51,138 nt of DNA from Bryobacteraceae bacterium. Lineage in GTDB: Bacteria; Acidobacteriota; Terriglobia; Bryobacterales; Bryobacteraceae. Below are positions 33,401 through 40,441 of the stretch, in pieces. Each line of letters begins with the position of its first letter. Within the stretch, counting starts at the first letter, position 1. The stretch is from NCBI GenBank assembly GCA_025928545.1, contig JAICJH010000050.1:1-51138 (forward strand), written 5' to 3'. Below the pieces are notes generated by a model. That model searched no databases and was not told where the DNA came from. It was given only the letters and a program-made list of their open reading frames with translations. A program made the translations under genes and the position numbers.

Positions 33401-35067
33401 TGGCCCGGCGAATACACATAACGGTCGGGCGTGACGTTCAGAAGGAAACTTCCGTAGGTGGCTATGAAGCCGCCGCGTCCGATGACTTCGCGATTGCCCT
33501 TGTCGGTGACGTGAGCCTCCAGGTGATAAACGACATCGACATTCTTCTCCGACACCGTCGCCGGAATCTCGACGGTCAGCTTTCCATCGGCATCTAGTTG
33601 GCCTTCCTGATCGGTCAGTTGGTCGCGCCCGAATTCATCGTCGTTGTTGATGCCTTCGGCTCTGTCCTGATCCTGTTCATCGTCGGCGTCATACCAGAAA
33701 GGGAACCAATAGCGTGTGCGTGCGATGGAATATTTCACCTTGGCGCCGCTTACCGGTTCGCCGAAGAAATAGCGGGCGTCGATCACGGCCTGCACCGTTC
33801 CGCCCTGAATCACGCGGGTCTGAGAGGGGGTTACCCGAACCTCATATTCCGGTTTCTTATAGGCTTCGACATCGAAGTTGCTGGTCATCCAGCCTTCGTA
33901 TTCGGTCTGGCCCTGCTGGAGCTGAATCTGGACGAAGTAGTTGCCTAATGCGGCCCCCGCCGGAAGAGTGAAATCATCCTGCAGGGTGCCGTTCGGGGAA
34001 ATCTCCAGCGTTTTCTGGTAGGCGGGCTTCTGGGCGGGATCGTTCACCGTGACCTGCACCTTCTTACCGGCGGCAATATTGAAGCCTTCCGGTGTGCGCA
34101 GCCGCAGCATCGCTTTGAAGTGAACGATATGGCCGGGCCGATACACGGGGCGATCGGTGTAGATGTAACCCATCCAGTTGTCGGCTTGTTGGAAGTGAAG
34201 GGTGGTGGCGGCGAAGTTCCGGCCGTTGGCTGCGATGAGCGTTGTTTCGGTATCCGGCTTCGGGGCGAAATGGAATTGGGCAATGCCTTCGGCATCGCTT
34301 TTCAGGGTTGCGAGAACATCTCCCTTCGCCATGGCGGAAACCGGGACGTTTGCCACCGGCTGGCCCGTCTTCCGATCGACCACGAAATTCAGAATTTCAT
34401 TCCGGCCCGGCTTGCTGATCAGAACCAGATCGGAGACGAAAACCACGGTGTAGGCGCGCAGGTCATGATTGACGGCTTCCACGAGATAGACCCCCTGATC
34501 GGTAACGGGGATGCGGGTCTCATGATTCGTCCAGCGATTGGTGCTGTGCACCTGCTCGGTGTAGGTCAGAACGAGCTGATCCGGATTGAGGAGCGGGGCT
34601 TCGGCATACTGAGTGTTCGCGGTTTTTGCCGGCTGTCCGCCCGACGCCGCGGGACCTGGCGTGACACTCTTCGCCGCCACAAGATTGTTCAGCTGCTTGC
34701 TGGGCGATTCCGTGAACTGTGCACGAAGCGCGCGACGGATGTTGGCGCGCAGCGTTCGTTTCCACTGGCGAACTTCTTCGATCGGGGCGCGGGATGCCGA
34801 CGGGCGCTTCGCCGAACCGCCGAACTGATGTGCCTGATCGAGCTGTTGGAAAAACCGGACCGGATCGTGAATCCGGTAGACGCGGAATTCCAGCGCATCC
34901 ACGTTCCACGCGCTGTATTGCACCGTGGGATTTTCTCCGGAGCCCGCCGTGTGGTAACTGGAGAGCTGGAAGAATGGCCGATTCTCCCCCTGCCCCAACA
35001 TGGCGACAGCGAGGGTAAAAAACAGAAAAAGTGTGAAAAGCTGGCGGTGTTTACTCGTCCGGTTCAC
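30406..35067 (-). CDS. Bacterial alpha-2-macroglobulin with thioester motif
   Basis: 1553 aa from GTG 35067 (GGAGG upstream at 35075-35079; the frame runs open to 35253 but there codes for the end of the DUF1175 gene in another frame). The signal peptide follows NRTSKHRQ (LFTLFLFFTLAVAMLGQ). Many macroglobulin MG domains cover the N-terminal 1000 residues (for example YIYTDRPVYRPGHIVHFKAM and DKPQYKPGDVADYSL). The bait region is near PDTAFWTPTLVTDADG. The thioester motif is C-V-E-Q at 1077-1080 in GCVEQTMSSF; bacterial C-x-E-Q is expected. An alpha-alpha toroid follows, then the receptor-binding-like end. The protein traps proteases in the periplasm. It is preceded by DUF1175 (17-bp overlap) and followed by a membrane protein, resembling E. 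coli yfaS/yfaT order. Confidence 0.92.
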   Translation of the reverse strand: MNRTSKHRQLFTLFLFFTLAVAMLGQGENRPFFQLSSYHTAGSGENPTVQYSAWNVDALEFRVYRIHDPVRFFQQLDQAHQFGGSAKRPSASRAPIEEVRQWKRTLRANIRRALRAQFTESPSKQLNNLVAAKSVTPGPAASGGQPAKTANTQYAEAPLLNPDQLVLTYTEQVHSTNRWTNHETRIPVTDQGVYLVEAVNHDLRAYTVVFVSDLVLISKPGRNEILNFVVDRKTGQPVANVPVSAMAKGDVLATLKSDAEGIAQFHFAPKPDTETTLIAANGRNFAATTLHFQQADNWMGYIYTDRPVYRPGHIVHFKAMLRLRTPEGFNIAAGKKVQVTVNDPAQKPAYQKTLEISPNGTLQDDFTLPAGAALGNYFVQIQLQQGQTEYEGWMTSNFDVEAYKKPEYEVRVTPSQTRVIQGGTVQAVIDARYFFGEPVSGAKVKYSIARTRYWFPFWYDADDEQDQDRAEGINNDDEFGRDQLTDQEGQLDADGKLTVEIPATVSEKNVDVVYHLEAHVTDKGNREVIGRGGFIATYGSFLLNVTPDRYVYSPGQKVTATIQARTYDNEPTHAKVHARLLQWDRHHRESKTIAEQDSETDSKGNAATTFTLPQEGGSFTIEATAPSQQGREVSGSTWLWISGDSSYQSFGEEATIQIIPDKKTYKPGETAKLLIDAGRPGATIYMTVEGRDLRTHKLLRSNGSSTFDVPIDGRYEPGITVVATSVSEGVVRTGQKYLRIPPAEHQLNVRLATDKPQYKPGDVADYSLNVTDNAGRPVPKAEFSLGVVDEAIYGVRPDTTQDIQSFFFARDYNRIFTQNSLEFMFSGTAGKLRMQLADLRPRSRLAQLKPERLVMPKVRKAFPDTAFWTPTLVTDADGHAHAKVEYPDTLTTWRATARGITASTSVGNATLKTIVRKNLIIRLVTPRFFTEGDEVTISALVHNYLTDTKKARVSLDVKGLTVLSGATQDVTIPSRGEAKVDWRVKPVGPGTVTITGKALTDEESDALEMDLPVNFRGIRLDVSKGGSISAGASSDFDIVYPADITPGSRTLSLRVAPSITGSLFSALDYLTSFPYGCVEQTMSSFLPDIEVREAVHSLGLKTDLNEGQLNEKIQAGLDRLQAFEHQDGGWGWWETDETHPFMTAYVVAGLVQARNAGTHVPQEMIRRGAAWLKKDLASNTKLRPDVRAYMFYALSLAGQIDGAGMNDLYDHRGDLTPYGAALLGLALENAKDGRAADLASSLESRAAQDDTEASWPASRDPLLDFEEDATPEATAFVMRFLSHEKKDSPVLPKAALWLVNHRNEGYWWSSTKQTAMVIYGLIDYLKATQELSPNNSVTISVNGKQVLAKQFDQAGSINPPDTILPDVQLQPGVNHIHVTSSGKGRIYFGARAEYFSTAAAIEKSGPASLKLTREYFRLVSGKSGDKIVYDTAPLNGPVSVGDVLAVRVSVTGSEWKYAMLEDPIPAGTEFIEKDQLYELRSAPPWWERYFDRREMHDDHLAIFQEYFPKGNRNYVYLLKVVNSGVFQINPARFGPMYQTDISATTDSRTLEVK

Positions 35068-36211
35068 CAGAGGACCTCCGAAGGATGTTCCAACGCATAA
35101 CGCCAAGAAACGCGGGGTTCGAGGCAACAGGTCTCCATTCCGGCTGAGGAAAACGCAGCAGATCTTCAACAGTGGGACGCCGCATTTCCCCCGGTGTCGC
35201 CGCGGCGCCCGACCCGACAGGCCCTGTGTGATACACAAGGTAACTTCGACCATCGGGTCTGATCACGCTGTGTCCGACGTAGATCATGACATGGAAGGTT
35301 TCATGGCCTGATTCGGAGTGAGGTTGGCGGAAGACGAGGAGATCTCCTGGCTGTGCGAGCGCCAGATCGCGGCCCACGGGATGCGTGTTGAAGCGCCAGA
35401 TCGTCTTCGCATCGGCGAATTGCAGAAAGGTTCCGTCTGCGTTGTCTTCGGCCCGGTATGGACCTGGTTTCACGCGGAAGAGCGCGGCGCCGAGTGGGGT
35501 GGACGGATATTGATATTGAGTTACAGATTCCATTGCGGGAGATTGCGGCAGCGCAATCGAATCAGCCCAGCCGCCTTCGTGATTACTCAGAGCCTCGCGA
35601 TAGGCGAAGCGGACCAGAGCGGCGCAGTCGTCAATCTCAGTGGGGCGCGCTTCGGGCGGTTCGAAGTATTCGGCCTCGGCCAGCCAGACGAACCAGCGGC
35701 GGAAGGATTCCCGATCGCGGCGGGCGTGCAGACGAAGGAAGTCGGGTGTGCCATCGCCGAAGGAATCGTTGGAATCCGAAATCAGTGTCAGGTGAGCGCT
35801 GGCCGCGCGATGGCCCGGCGCCTGAAGCCGGACGGTGAGAACCCCTGGAAGAACTCCGCTACGGACCCGGACTTTCCATCCATCGGGCACTCGCTCGATT
35901 GCTCTGATGACAGCTCCGTTACGATTGCCGGATACGGCAACAGAGGGCGCTCCATCATCGCGGGTTCGAATGAAAATAGTTGCGGAGGCGGCGCCGTCGG
36001 CAGGTAGAGTAGAGGGCTCGACCGAAAAATCGAGTGCAAGTGAATTCTTATCGTTAACGCGCAGATAGGCCAGAGCGGCACAACTGAGCGTTGCGATCAG
36101 GAGGATACCGAGCAGGATTGGTTTTCGCGCGCGAATGAGACTGAGCCGATTATAGACCCATTCTGGATTGTTGTGAAGCGGCAGTCGGGCGCCGGCTTTC
36201 CCGCTCCCCAA
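35051..36211 (-). CDS. DUF1175 (YfaT-like) NlpC/P60-type protein
   Basis: 386 aa. The frame starts at TTG 36211 with no good ribosome site, so the start is uncertain; a membrane anchor lies at about 31-50 (PILLGILLIATLSCAALAYL). Residues about 55-143 look like an Ig-type domain (FSVEPSTLPADGAASATIFI). A calcium-site-like DSNDSFGDGTPDFLRL follows, then the DUF1175 core with Cys196 in EIDDCAALVRFAYREAL and His307 in FHVMIYVG. These fit an NlpC/P60-like cysteine peptidase or amidase fold and suggest action on peptidoglycan. In E. coli the DUF1175 protein YfaT sits next to the macroglobulin YfaS; here the 17-bp overlap with the macroglobulin gene repeats that association. Confidence 0.84.
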   Translation of the reverse strand: MGSGKAGARLPLHNNPEWVYNRLSLIRARKPILLGILLIATLSCAALAYLRVNDKNSLALDFSVEPSTLPADGAASATIFIRTRDDGAPSVAVSGNRNGAVIRAIERVPDGWKVRVRSGVLPGVLTVRLQAPGHRAASAHLTLISDSNDSFGDGTPDFLRLHARRDRESFRRWFVWLAEAEYFEPPEARPTEIDDCAALVRFAYREALSNHEGGWADSIALPQSPAMESVTQYQYPSTPLGAALFRVKPGPYRAEDNADGTFLQFADAKTIWRFNTHPVGRDLALAQPGDLLVFRQPHSESGHETFHVMIYVGHSVIRPDGRSYLVYHTGPVGSGAAATPGEMRRPTVEDLLRFPQPEWRPVASNPAFLGVMRWNILRRSSGEPDE

Positions 36212-36291
36212 AATAAGCTGGCAAGCAACGACCTAACCTTTGGGCTCCTCTGACGTACAAGCATCATGCTCACTGTCTCGGGAGATATGCC

Positions 36292-37086
36292 ATGACTGCT
36301 GCCAGAAGAACGGCGCATGCGTTCGCCGTACTGCTCTCAACCCTCGCGGCCTGCGCACAGGAAAACGCCGCTCGACCTTTAATTCCGATTGCCCCGGCTG
36401 CCGATCCGGCGTTCGAAGTAGCTGTCATCAAACCCGCGGATCCGGATGACCGCAACCAGGGCTTCCGTCTGAATGGCCGCCGGATCTCCATCGAAAACAA
36501 TTCGATGACAAATATCATCTGCTTCGCATACTCGATCCAGAAAAACCAGATCGTCAATGCGCCGTCGTGGTTCGATGAGCAGGCGTGGAACATTGACGGT
36601 GTGCCCGATATGGAGGGCGCGCCGAACTGGCGTCAATATCGGCAGATGCTGCAGAAGTTGCTTTCCACGCGGTTCGGCCTTGTGATGCACCACGATAAGC
36701 GCGAACTGTCGGTGTACACGATCGGCGTCGCGAAGGGCGGGCCAAAACTGGAGAAGAGTAAGAGTGGCCCGGATGCACTGAGCGACCAATCAGGCCACGG
36801 AGTTGGCACGGCTCAATCCATGAAGTTCACCAACGACAACATGACCGATTTCGCACAGTTTCTCCAGTTGATGCTGGACCGGCCGGTCATCGATCAAACC
36901 AGTCTTCCCGGACGCTACGATTTTGCGTTGCTATGGACTCCCGACGCGATGCATCACGCGCCAACGGACACGGCGCCGGAACTCTTTACCGCTGTCCAGG
37001 AGCAATTAGGGTTGAAACTGACGGCAACGCGCGCACCGACTGATGTATTCGTCATCGACGCGGTAACGCAGCCGACGCCTAACTAG
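36292..37086 (+). CDS. TIGR03435 family lipoprotein (copy 4 of 4)
   Basis: 264 aa, ATG 36292 with GGGAGA upstream. The signal ends in a good lipobox, LAAC (FAVLLSTLAAC), so this copy should be lipid-anchored, unlike the other three. After the linker comes FEVAVIKPADPDDRNQGF (family start), then WFDEQAWNIDGVPD, LLSTRFGLVMHHDKRELSVYTIG, SLPGRYDFALLWTPD and the closing QLGLKLTATRAPTDVFVIDAVTQPTPN. It lies divergent to the DUF1175-macroglobulin operon, 80 bp between starts, and so might share regulation. Confidence 0.9.
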   Translation: MTAARRTAHAFAVLLSTLAACAQENAARPLIPIAPAADPAFEVAVIKPADPDDRNQGFRLNGRRISIENNSMTNIICFAYSIQKNQIVNAPSWFDEQAWNIDGVPDMEGAPNWRQYRQMLQKLLSTRFGLVMHHDKRELSVYTIGVAKGGPKLEKSKSGPDALSDQSGHGVGTAQSMKFTNDNMTDFAQFLQLMLDRPVIDQTSLPGRYDFALLWTPDAMHHAPTDTAPELFTAVQEQLGLKLTATRAPTDVFVIDAVTQPTPN

Positions 37087-37202
37087 GGTTTCGCATTCCG
37101 CGATTTGTTAGTCGTCGCGCTCCGCCGGCATTGTTGATTAGATTGGGGATTCGATAGCGACGTTGCGAAGGCACCTGCGGATTTGTGCCGCGGTTAAGGA
37201 GA

Positions 37203-37283
<81 letters not shown>

Positions 37284-37310
37284 CACTAGTATAGCCCAGG
37301 GGCGGAATTG

Positions 37311-37970
37311 TCAGCGGGCACCCAACCCGGTGGCGGGCGTATCTCTGCCGCCGATTCTTGAGGCAAGTTTGAAGCGGAGATTTTGCAGCATCACGGAAAA
37401 GGGGCTTTGGGTGCGGAGATCGGGCACTACGTCCACGACGAGAATACCTGCCGTAAACACGCCCTCCGCCTTCGCCTGACAATGGCGCACCTCACCGAGA
37501 ATCATTGTCGATTCGGTCTCCACGCAAACGCGCGCCCCCGTTTTGACCGGAAACGACAGCCGCAGGCCGAGGCCGAACGGGGAAGCGTCGATGATTGTGC
37601 ATGGCCGAAGATCCGTACGATTGTCGTCGATTACGGCGATTGCGCACTCCTCGGCTTGTGGAATGCGTTTATCCAGCCGCCGCTTGCGGGATGCGAGCGC
37701 AACAGAAATGATCCATTCCTCCCGATCCGGCTGACATCTGACAACGACACCCGAGAGCTGCGTGTGGTCGAGCGAAACCACAATGGACGACGACTCGGGG
37801 ATCTGCCGTTCCGAACGGATGTGCAGCGTTCCGGCGTCAATGCCCATCAGTTCACACGGGCAATCCGGAACATCCTGACCCGAGATATCCACCGGAACCC
37901 TTTTGGGCGGGTTCTTAGCGCGCGCAAAGGCGCGCGTGGAGGGCGTCTCACTTGTCACTATTTTATCCAT
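37311..37970 (-). CDS. PilZ-type cyclic-di-GMP-binding domain protein (two PilZ-like units)
   Basis: 219 aa. Two similar beta-barrel units are visible. In the first (about 20-93) there is PPKRVPVDIS and HIRSERQIPESSSIVVSL but no full binding motif. The second (about 94-185) has R-K-R-R-L-D-K-R (95-102), which could supply the R-x-x-x-R of PilZ, and D-A-S-P-F-G-L-G-L (128-136) for the D/N-x-S-x-x-G motif. So cyclic-di-GMP binding is plausible in the second unit only. No signal or membrane segment. Alone in its transcription unit, with a good -10/-35 pair just upstream. Downstream is tRNA-Arg (32 bp from the stop). Confidence 0.8.
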   Translation of the reverse strand: MDKIVTSETPSTRAFARAKNPPKRVPVDISGQDVPDCPCELMGIDAGTLHIRSERQIPESSSIVVSLDHTQLSGVVVRCQPDREEWIISVALASRKRRLDKRIPQAEECAIAVIDDNRTDLRPCTIIDASPFGLGLRLSFPVKTGARVCVETESTMILGEVRHCQAKAEGVFTAGILVVDVVPDLRTQSPFSVMLQNLRFKLASRIGGRDTPATGLGAR

Positions 37971-37978
37971 CCTGTAGT

Positions 37979-38007
37979 ATTATCGGCGAGAATTCCAGAA
38001 ATTTCCA
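37979..38007 (-). promoter_or_regulatory. Promoter of the PilZ gene, possibly leaderless
   Basis: Minus strand: TGGAAA (38002-38007), 17-base spacer, GATAAT (37979-37984). The ATG (37970) begins only 8 bases after the -10, so the transcript would start at or within 2 bases of the start codon. Confidence 0.42.
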
Positions 38008-38030
38008 GAGGAAAACCTTTTTGGTGAGAT

Positions 38031-40334
38031 TTATTGCGGAGGCATTTGCACGAAATCCTTTTGCCGGCTGGCGGGAATCACCGTGAGCTTTTCCAGTTTG
38101 CCGGCTTTCCAGACACCTTCGACGACGGTATTCCTGGCGGCATGAAGCCTGAAATTGACATTCCAATCTTTGGGCCAGGCGGGAAAGAGCAGGATGCGGT
38201 CGCCATGTTGCTGCAACAGCATGGATTGCAGGATCATCTGCCCTGCGCCGCCATTGTCGAGGTCGGGTTCATAATCATGGCCCGGCTTCCAGAACCACTG
38301 GAATCTCTCGCTGCCGTAGGCGGTGAAATTGGCAATGGCTTCCGCGCGGGCTTTCGATGCCCAACCCAGGCAGGCGGCGTGGATACCGTCCTGACCCCAA
38401 CATGTGCTGTCTTTGTAGAATCTGGCGTCATATGTGGCGCGGGCGACATCCAGGCCGGGCAGGCCGACTCCAAAAATGCGGTATGGAAACACAGAATACA
38501 ACTCCGGATTCTCGCTGTTTTCAAATTTCGCGAATTTTTCAGCGGGCCACAGGATTTCAGCACCGGTGGGAGAGGCCGCCTGATCGGTTACCGGCACCTT
38601 ACCGCCGACGTCGGTATGGCCGCGCGGCAAAGCAGGGAGATCGGACAGGGTGCGTTGCCACATGGCGCGCTGTCCGGCCGAGGTCAGTTCTTTCGGCATG
38701 GCAAGAAGACGAGGGAGGACGTTCATCAGGCCCGCAATGTCCGGCGCGGGATTGGTCGCCACCTGCCTGGTCTCAAGGGCGGCGGACGGATCAAAGAGGA
38801 TCTTGCCCGCAACACGCGGCCAGTGCTGGTCGAAGTAAGTTGTCAGCTCCACGGCTAAGGGCAGGAGCGTTTTCCGCGCAAACTCCGGATCCTGCGTGAT
38901 GTCCCACGTATCGAGCATCATCGTCGTGAGTTCCAGGCCGTTGTTGACGTGCCGGCGAATCCAGCGGCTCCCCATCTCCATTTCCGTGCGCCCCCAGCCG
39001 AAGTCGCTGTTATTCGGCAGCCCCCAGAAGAACATGGTTTCGGGGAAGGCGGCGCCTTCGTGCCGGTAAATCAACCGGGTGCGCGCACTTGCCAGCGGCA
39101 GGGCGGTGAGGAACATGTTGTAGAACGGGCTGAGAGTGTCGAAGTCACCGGCGGCGATCATCGGCCAGTACACCAGGCGTTGATTCTGAAACCAGTAGTT
39201 GCTGCCCCAGGCTCGATAATCGGAATCCTTGCGGCCCTTGTCGGGATCGTAAGGCGTGCCGGGGGGCGGCTCCTGACCCACCGTGAACATGCCTCCGTTG
39301 AATTTCATGGGAGCAGTGCCGCGACCCTGGATCGCGGCCATCCAGCGCTGCATCGCGTAGCCCTGAGTGACTGACGCGGCGCTGTCATCTCCGGTGACGT
39401 GAATCCAGCTGCGGGTCCAGAAGTTCGCCCACCATTGCCGATGGGCTTTGCGGGCGGCGTCGATGCCGATGGCGTCCACGCGGGCGATGGTTTTTTCGAT
39501 AGACGCCTGCCATTCCGTAGGCGTGGTTGCCTGAGTTGTCAGGGCATACAGATCCAGCCGGAAACTCTGGCGAGGGCCGGTGGATTTTAGCTGCTGGTTA
39601 CCGGAACTCACAAGACCCGGACCTTTCATGACGACGCCGAAGACCCGATGCAGCAGCGGATCGGCAAATTGGTCGAGGAGGGAATCCAGATGCTGATTTG
39701 AAAACAGCGACGGATAGACAGAACGGGTGTTCTCATGCAGCCAAATGAGGCGGTTATTCTTTGCAGGCAAAACGGTATCGGGGTCAATGGTGACTCCGTG
39801 AGCCGGATTTCCGGCCAGTTCGCGAAAACCGTTCATCATTTCGTCGTTGCCCCTGACAGCGTTCGTTCGCCGGGTTTCGGTGCGCCAGATTTCAGCGTTC
39901 GCCTGCATGTTGACTGGTTTGCCGCCGTTCATTTCCAGATGGACGGCGGGGGCATTGGCATCTACCCAGACGCGCAGGACGGCGGAGGCGTCGCCCCGGA
40001 TTTCGATTTCACCCTGTTTTGGCCTCAGGATCTGGCGAAAGTCGGGGCTTTGACGAAACGGGCTGGCATCGAATCGAACGCGCACCCGCCCCAGTTTCAC
40101 CAGCTGCCCGTTTTCAGTCCAGGCGTCCGTTTTGTCAATGAGGAAGACGACGTCCCCGTTTTCTTCGGTCCAGAGATTCAGCCCGATGTCACCGTTGCCG
40201 ATGGGCATGGAATCGCGGTAACTCTTGCCGGGCGAGTCCCAGGTAACGCTGTAATCGTTGAGGAACGATTGGGAAAACAGAGGCCAAACGAATGCCGAGG
40301 CTGCCATTAAGGCCATCGCCCGCAGGGTATTCAT
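38031..40334 (-). CDS. Secreted DUF5703/GH95-like glycoside hydrolase
   Basis: 767 aa. Signal peptide about 1-21 (MNTLRAMALMAASAFVWPLF). The N-terminal domain (about 27-270) is DUF5703-like: YSVTWDSPGKSYRDSMPIGNG, DIGLNLWTEENGDVVFLIDKTDAW, LVKLGRVRVRFD. A catalytic (alpha/alpha)6-barrel about 310-690 follows, with NQRLVYWPMIAAGDFD, and G-x-GRTEMEMGSRWIRRHV and candidate acidic residues (EGAAFPETMFFWG). The end (about 705-760, ILLFPAWPKDWNVNFRLHA) is a small beta domain as in GH95 enzymes. GH95 members remove alpha-fucose or related sugars; this subgroup is not characterised. Proximity to the FtsK gene is not informative. Confidence 0.85.
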   Translation of the reverse strand: MNTLRAMALMAASAFVWPLFSQSFLNDYSVTWDSPGKSYRDSMPIGNGDIGLNLWTEENGDVVFLIDKTDAWTENGQLVKLGRVRVRFDASPFRQSPDFRQILRPKQGEIEIRGDASAVLRVWVDANAPAVHLEMNGGKPVNMQANAEIWRTETRRTNAVRGNDEMMNGFRELAGNPAHGVTIDPDTVLPAKNNRLIWLHENTRSVYPSLFSNQHLDSLLDQFADPLLHRVFGVVMKGPGLVSSGNQQLKSTGPRQSFRLDLYALTTQATTPTEWQASIEKTIARVDAIGIDAARKAHRQWWANFWTRSWIHVTGDDSAASVTQGYAMQRWMAAIQGRGTAPMKFNGGMFTVGQEPPPGTPYDPDKGRKDSDYRAWGSNYWFQNQRLVYWPMIAAGDFDTLSPFYNMFLTALPLASARTRLIYRHEGAAFPETMFFWGLPNNSDFGWGRTEMEMGSRWIRRHVNNGLELTTMMLDTWDITQDPEFARKTLLPLAVELTTYFDQHWPRVAGKILFDPSAALETRQVATNPAPDIAGLMNVLPRLLAMPKELTSAGQRAMWQRTLSDLPALPRGHTDVGGKVPVTDQAASPTGAEILWPAEKFAKFENSENPELYSVFPYRIFGVGLPGLDVARATYDARFYKDSTCWGQDGIHAACLGWASKARAEAIANFTAYGSERFQWFWKPGHDYEPDLDNGGAGQMILQSMLLQQHGDRILLFPAWPKDWNVNFRLHAARNTVVEGVWKAGKLEKLTVIPASRQKDFVQMPPQ

Positions 40335-40441
40335 ACCGCCCTATTCTATTGCAATAAGCGTTAGGAACAAGGGGCTTAGCGGAGCGGCTCGGTTTCTGTC
40401 ATACTATTGAGTGCTCTGGAAATCTTCCCGCCGCCAGCGGG

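Noticed and set aside
35068..35253. 62-codon extension of the macroglobulin frame
   Set aside because: It lies inside the DUF1175 coding end in another frame; GTG 35067 has a GGAGG site and starts the signal peptide.
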